Under the pieces are notes generated by a model, which saw only the letters and a program-made list of their open reading frames with translations, was not told the DNA's origin and did no database searches. Positions 61,155 to 64,000 of a stretch of DNA of 64,000 nt are shown piece by piece. Positions within the stretch are counted from its first letter, which is position 1; every line of letters starts with the position of its first letter. The stretch covers positions 1-64,000 of the forward strand of contig NZ_PRDS01000010.1 in the NCBI RefSeq assembly GCF_002927635.1. The letters run 5' to 3'. The position numbers and the translations under genes were made by a program. The DNA is from Albidovulum inexpectatum. Lineage in GTDB: Bacteria; Pseudomonadota; Alphaproteobacteria; Rhodobacterales; Rhodobacteraceae.

Positions 61155-62447
61155 ATGGTCGATATCGCGACGCGGGTCTACAATCACAACTGGAAGATCG
61201 ATCCGATCATCCGGTCGCTGATCGACACCGATTTCTACAAGCTGCTGATGTGCCAGTCGGTTCTGCGGAACCGGCCTGATACGCATGTCGTCTTTTCCCT
61301 GATCAACCGCACCAAATCGGTTCCGCTTGCCGAGCTGATCGACGAAGGCGAACTGCGCGAGCAGCTGGATCATGCGCGTACGGTTTCCCTGTCGCGCGGC
61401 GAGTCGACATGGCTGCGCGGCAACACGTTCTATGGCAAGCGGCAGATGTTTTCGCCGGAATTCATGGAATGGTTCGAAAAATTCCGCCTGCCGCCCTATC
61501 ACCTCGAGCGCCGCGGCGATCAATACGAGCTGACCTTCGAGGGTCCCTGGCCCGAGGTCATGCTGTGGGAAATCCCGGCATTGGCCATCCTGATGGAGCT
61601 GCGCTCGCGCGCGGTGCTCAAGCACATGGGCAAGTTCGAGCTTCAGATCCTCTACGCGCGCGCCATGACGCGGGTCTGGGAAAAGATCCAGGCACTGCGC
61701 GATCTTCCGGGCCTGAAGATCGCCGATTTCGGCACCCGCCGCCGCCACGGATTTCTGTGGCAGGACTGGTGCGTACAGGCCATGATCGAAGGTCTGGGCG
61801 ACGCCTTCATCGGCACATCGAACTGCCGCATCGCGATGCGGCGCGACATCGAGGCGATCGGCACCAACGCGCACGAATTGCCCATGATCTATGCCGCCCT
61901 GGCCGACACGGACGAGGAGCTGGCCCAGGCGCCCTACAAGGTTCTGGCCGACTGGCATGAAGAGCATGAAGGCAATCTGCGCATCATCCTGCCCGACACG
62001 TTCGGAACCGAAAACTTCCTGCGCAACGCGCCCGACTGGCTGGCGGGCTGGACCGGTATCCGCATCGATTCGGGCGATCCGGTTGCGGGCGCCGAAATGG
62101 CCATCCAATGGTGGCAGGAACGGGGCGAGGATCCGCGTCAGAAGCTGGTGATCTTTTCGGACGGCCTGGACGTGGACCGGATCCGCGAACTTCATGCGCG
62201 CTTTCACGGGCGGGTCAAGGTGTCGTTCGGCTGGGGTACCCTGCTGACGAACGATTTCCGGGGGCTGGTGCCAAATGACGCGCTCGCGCCGTTCAGCCTG
62301 GTGTGCAAGGCCGTTTCGGCCAATGGCCGTCCGACCGTGAAACTGTCGGACAACCCCAACAAGGCAATGGGCCCGGCCGAAGAGATCGCGCGCTACAAGC
62401 GGGTCTTCGGCGTGGGCGAGCAGACGCCCCGTCAGGTCATCGTCTGA
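61155..62447 (+). CDS. pncB: nicotinate phosphoribosyltransferase
   Basis: PncB turns nicotinate and PRPP into nicotinate mononucleotide. The 430-residue protein has the NAPRTase order: [65 protein letters not shown] (catalytic His), [19 protein letters not shown] and [15 protein letters not shown]. It begins immediately after the pncA stop (no gap), so it is translated from the same mRNA. Together the pair feeds nicotinamide back to NAD. It is convergent with the CysQ-like gene, with six bases between stops. Confidence 0.95.
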   Translation: MVDIATRVYNHNWKIDPIIRSLIDTDFYKLLMCQSVLRNRPDTHVVFSLINRTKSVPLAELIDEGELREQLDHARTVSLSRGESTWLRGNTFYGKRQMFSPEFMEWFEKFRLPPYHLERRGDQYELTFEGPWPEVMLWEIPALAILMELRSRAVLKHMGKFELQILYARAMTRVWEKIQALRDLPGLKIADFGTRRRHGFLWQDWCVQAMIEGLGDAFIGTSNCRIAMRRDIEAIGTNAHELPMIYAALADTDEELAQAPYKVLADWHEEHEGNLRIILPDTFGTENFLRNAPDWLAGWTGIRIDSGDPVAGAEMAIQWWQERGEDPRQKLVIFSDGLDVDRIRELHARFHGRVKVSFGWGTLLTNDFRGLVPNDALAPFSLVCKAVSANGRPTVKLSDNPNKAMGPAEEIARYKRVFGVGEQTPRQVIV

Positions 62448-62453
62448 TCGCGA

Positions 62454-63242
62454 TCAGCCCGGGTTGTCGGCCAATCCGTTGTGCAGGCTGCTCCACAGCG
62501 GTGCCGGGGCCGCGATCAGCCCCGGCGCGCGCGGATCGCGCGCGTTGAAACGCAGCGGCGCGCCAAAGCGGTCGGTGACGCGCGCGCCGGCGCGCTCGGC
62601 AATCAGGCTGCCCGCGGCGATGTCCCATTCCCATGTGGGGCGCAAGGTCAGCATGGCATCAAAGCGCCCCTCTGCCACCAGGCACAGACGCCATGCCAGC
62701 GACGGGCGGAACTTGCGCGTACAGGCGGGCGGTGTGCCTCCGCGCCAATGTCCTGGGTCGAAATTTGCCCGTGTCGCAAGCACCGTCGCCCGCGACATCT
62801 CGTGCTGGGCCGAGACGTGGATGGGCTGGCCGTTCAGCAGGGCAGGGCCATCCTGCGTCGCCGCATAGGTCGCATTCAGCATCGGCAGGTGCACGACACC
62901 GGCCGTGATCCGGCCGTTTTCGGCCACGGCCAGGGAATGCGCCCATCCCTTTTCGCCCGCGATGAAGGCGCGCGTGCCGTCGATCGGATCGACGATGAAG
63001 ACCCTTTCGGCCTGAAGACGGCTTTGGTCGTCCGGCGTTTCCTCGGACAGCCAGCCATATCCGGGCCGCGCGGCCATCAGGCGGGATTTCAACATCCCGT
63101 CCACCTCGATGTCCGCCTCGGTCACGGGGCCCGCACCCTCGGGCTTGTGCCAGATGCCCGGATCGCGTTGGAAATAGCCCCGCGCGATGCGGCCGGCTTC
63201 GGTCGCGGCCTCGACCAGCAGTTCCAGATCACGCGCCGGCAA
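62454..63242 (-). CDS. 3'(2'),5'-bisphosphate nucleotidase / inositol-phosphatase family (CysQ-like)
   Basis: The 262-residue metal-dependent phosphatase has SEETPDD, the Mg-binding VFIVDPIDGTRAFIAGEKGWAHSLAV (DPIDGT), and the second metal motif WEWDIAAGSLIAERAGA. It matches CysQ/SuhB enzymes that hydrolyse PAP or inositol phosphates; PAP is likelier in bacteria. The only in-frame initiator is TTG 63242; ATG-only calling would lose about 49 residues. It overlaps the TldD/PmbA stop by 14 bases, so the two are co-transcribed on the minus strand. Confidence 0.9.
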   Translation of the reverse strand: MPARDLELLVEAATEAGRIARGYFQRDPGIWHKPEGAGPVTEADIEVDGMLKSRLMAARPGYGWLSEETPDDQSRLQAERVFIVDPIDGTRAFIAGEKGWAHSLAVAENGRITAGVVHLPMLNATYAATQDGPALLNGQPIHVSAQHEMSRATVLATRANFDPGHWRGGTPPACTRKFRPSLAWRLCLVAEGRFDAMLTLRPTWEWDIAAGSLIAERAGARVTDRFGAPLRFNARDPRAPGLIAAPAPLWSSLHNGLADNPG

Positions 63243-64000
63243 CGGTCAGACCTTCGACCAGAAGCGAGGGCACGACATGGCTGACATGGGGCCTTGCATC
63301 GTTCGCCGGGGTGATCCGCATCAGCATCTCGCGCAGATTGCCCGCCAGGGTGCATTCGTTCACCGGATAGGCGATGCGCCCGTTTTCCACCCAGAACCCC
63401 GAGGCCCCGCGCGAATAATCCCCCGTGGTGGGATTGATGGCCGATCCCATCATCGACGTGACCAGAAGGCCCGTGCCCATCTCCTCCATCAGCAATTCGG
63501 GCGTCTTGTCCCCCTGGGTCAGGGCAATGTTCGACACGCTGGGCGCCGGGGGCGAGGACGTCCCGCGCGTCGCCGAGGCTGTGGACTTCATGCCAAGCTT
63601 GCGCGCCGTGGCCAGATCCAGCGTCCAGCCCATCAGAATGCCGTCGCGCACGATGTCGCGCGGTTCGGTCGGCAGCCCCTCGGCATCGAACGGGCGCGAA
63701 CCCGAGATACGGGGCCGATGGGGGTTTTCAAAGATCGACAGGCCGCGCGGCAGAACCTGCTGGCCCAGCGCGTCGCGCAGCCACGACGCCCCGCGCGCCA
63801 CGGCCGAGCCGTTCACCGCGGCCAGAAGATGCCCGATCAACCCGGCGGCCACGCGTTCGTCAAACAGGACCGGGAATGCCCCGGTCGGCGGCTTGCGCGC
63901 CCCCAGCCGGGCGGCCGCCCGCTGGCCGGCCAGCGCTCCGATCTCTTCGGGATCGGGAAGGTCGGACTGATAGACGCGGCTTTCCGCCGCCCAGTCGCGC
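63229..64000 (-). CDS. TldD/PmbA-family metalloprotease, 5' end outside window
   Basis: Only the C-terminal about 255 residues are present. From the window edge the frame reads RDWAAESRVYQSDLPDPEEIG, then FDERVAAGLIGHLLAAVNGSAVARGASWLRDALGQQVLP, FDAEGLPTEPRDIVRDGILMGW, LLMEEMGTGLLVTSMMGSAINPTTGDYSRGASGFWVENGRIAYPVNECTLAGNLREML: the PmbA/TldD C-terminal fold. Members of this family process bacteriocins and peptides. The stop at 63229-63231 lies within the CysQ-like gene start. The N-terminal, metal-binding part lies past base 64000 on the minus strand. Confidence 0.9.
   Translation of the reverse strand, partial: RDWAAESRVYQSDLPDPEEIGALAGQRAAARLGARKPPTGAFPVLFDERVAAGLIGHLLAAVNGSAVARGASWLRDALGQQVLPRGLSIFENPHRPRISGSRPFDAEGLPTEPRDIVRDGILMGWTLDLATARKLGMKSTASATRGTSSPPAPSVSNIALTQGDKTPELLMEEMGTGLLVTSMMGSAINPTTGDYSRGASGFWVENGRIAYPVNECTLAGNLREMLMRITPANDARPHVSHVVPSLLVEGLTVAGA

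Overview
The window is high-GC chromosomal DNA that looks like a Rhodobacteraceae alphaproteobacterium, most plausibly Paracoccus or a close relative. Pointers are a CcrM-type GANTC methyltransferase, a DUF721/DciA-like gene, a DUF4170-waaA-lpxK block, a serC-serA pair with a structured leader, a carboxynorspermidine pathway, an XrtD-type exosortase with a VPLPA-CTERM substrate, and a gene-transfer-agent spike base gene of the Rcc01079 family. Genus is inferred from gene content only; there is no rRNA or tRNA in the window.

Layout. 1-660: one end of a decayed IS6-family element that cut into a GFA-family gene. 797-29700: ordinary housekeeping and metabolic genes: a thioredoxin/TPR chaperone, LON-domain protein and Trm112-like protein; a divergent Kdo-transferase-like gene plus lpxK; an operon of DUF721, DsbA-like and CoA-transferase genes; mutY, alkB, ccrM, rnhB; a membrane-bound winged-helix protein; nspC and its dehydrogenase; serB, serC, serA; a thiolase, recQ, an MFS transporter, mepA and a queuosine-precursor transporter. 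29700-30390: arfB behind a leader that reads as a complete translation-coupled transcription attenuator (18-codon leader ORF with a perfect Shine-Dalgarno, alternative hairpins, terminator).

30459-59530: a large exopolysaccharide region. It holds a Wzx-like flippase, an AlgD-like GDP-mannose dehydrogenase, four glycosyltransferases, two hexapeptide acyltransferases, a polyprenyl-phosphate sugar transferase, a Wza-like exporter, a GumC-like chain-length protein, a CpsD-like kinase, a PrsT-like TPR lipoprotein, an ExeA-like ATPase, an outer-membrane barrel and a Wzy-like polymerase. Embedded in it are exosortase XrtD (fused to an EpsI domain, followed by a rhomboid protease), its VPLPA-CTERM substrate, a secreted beta-helix protein, and the spike base gene with a convergent 744-residue protein carrying SGNH-like and LamG-like segments.

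59545-64000: rhodanese-type tRNA hydroxylase, pncA-pncB for NAD salvage, a CysQ-like phosphatase and the 3' part of a TldD/PmbA gene that runs off the window.

How it fits together: the polysaccharide region would assemble, polymerise and export an uronate-containing polymer through a Wzx/Wzy route, with exosortase-sorted envelope proteins. The GTA spike gene sits where the receptor capsule is made, as reported for Rhodobacter capsulatus. The least expected single element is the arfB leader, whose geometry predicts that arfB is switched on when ribosomes fail to translate the leader.
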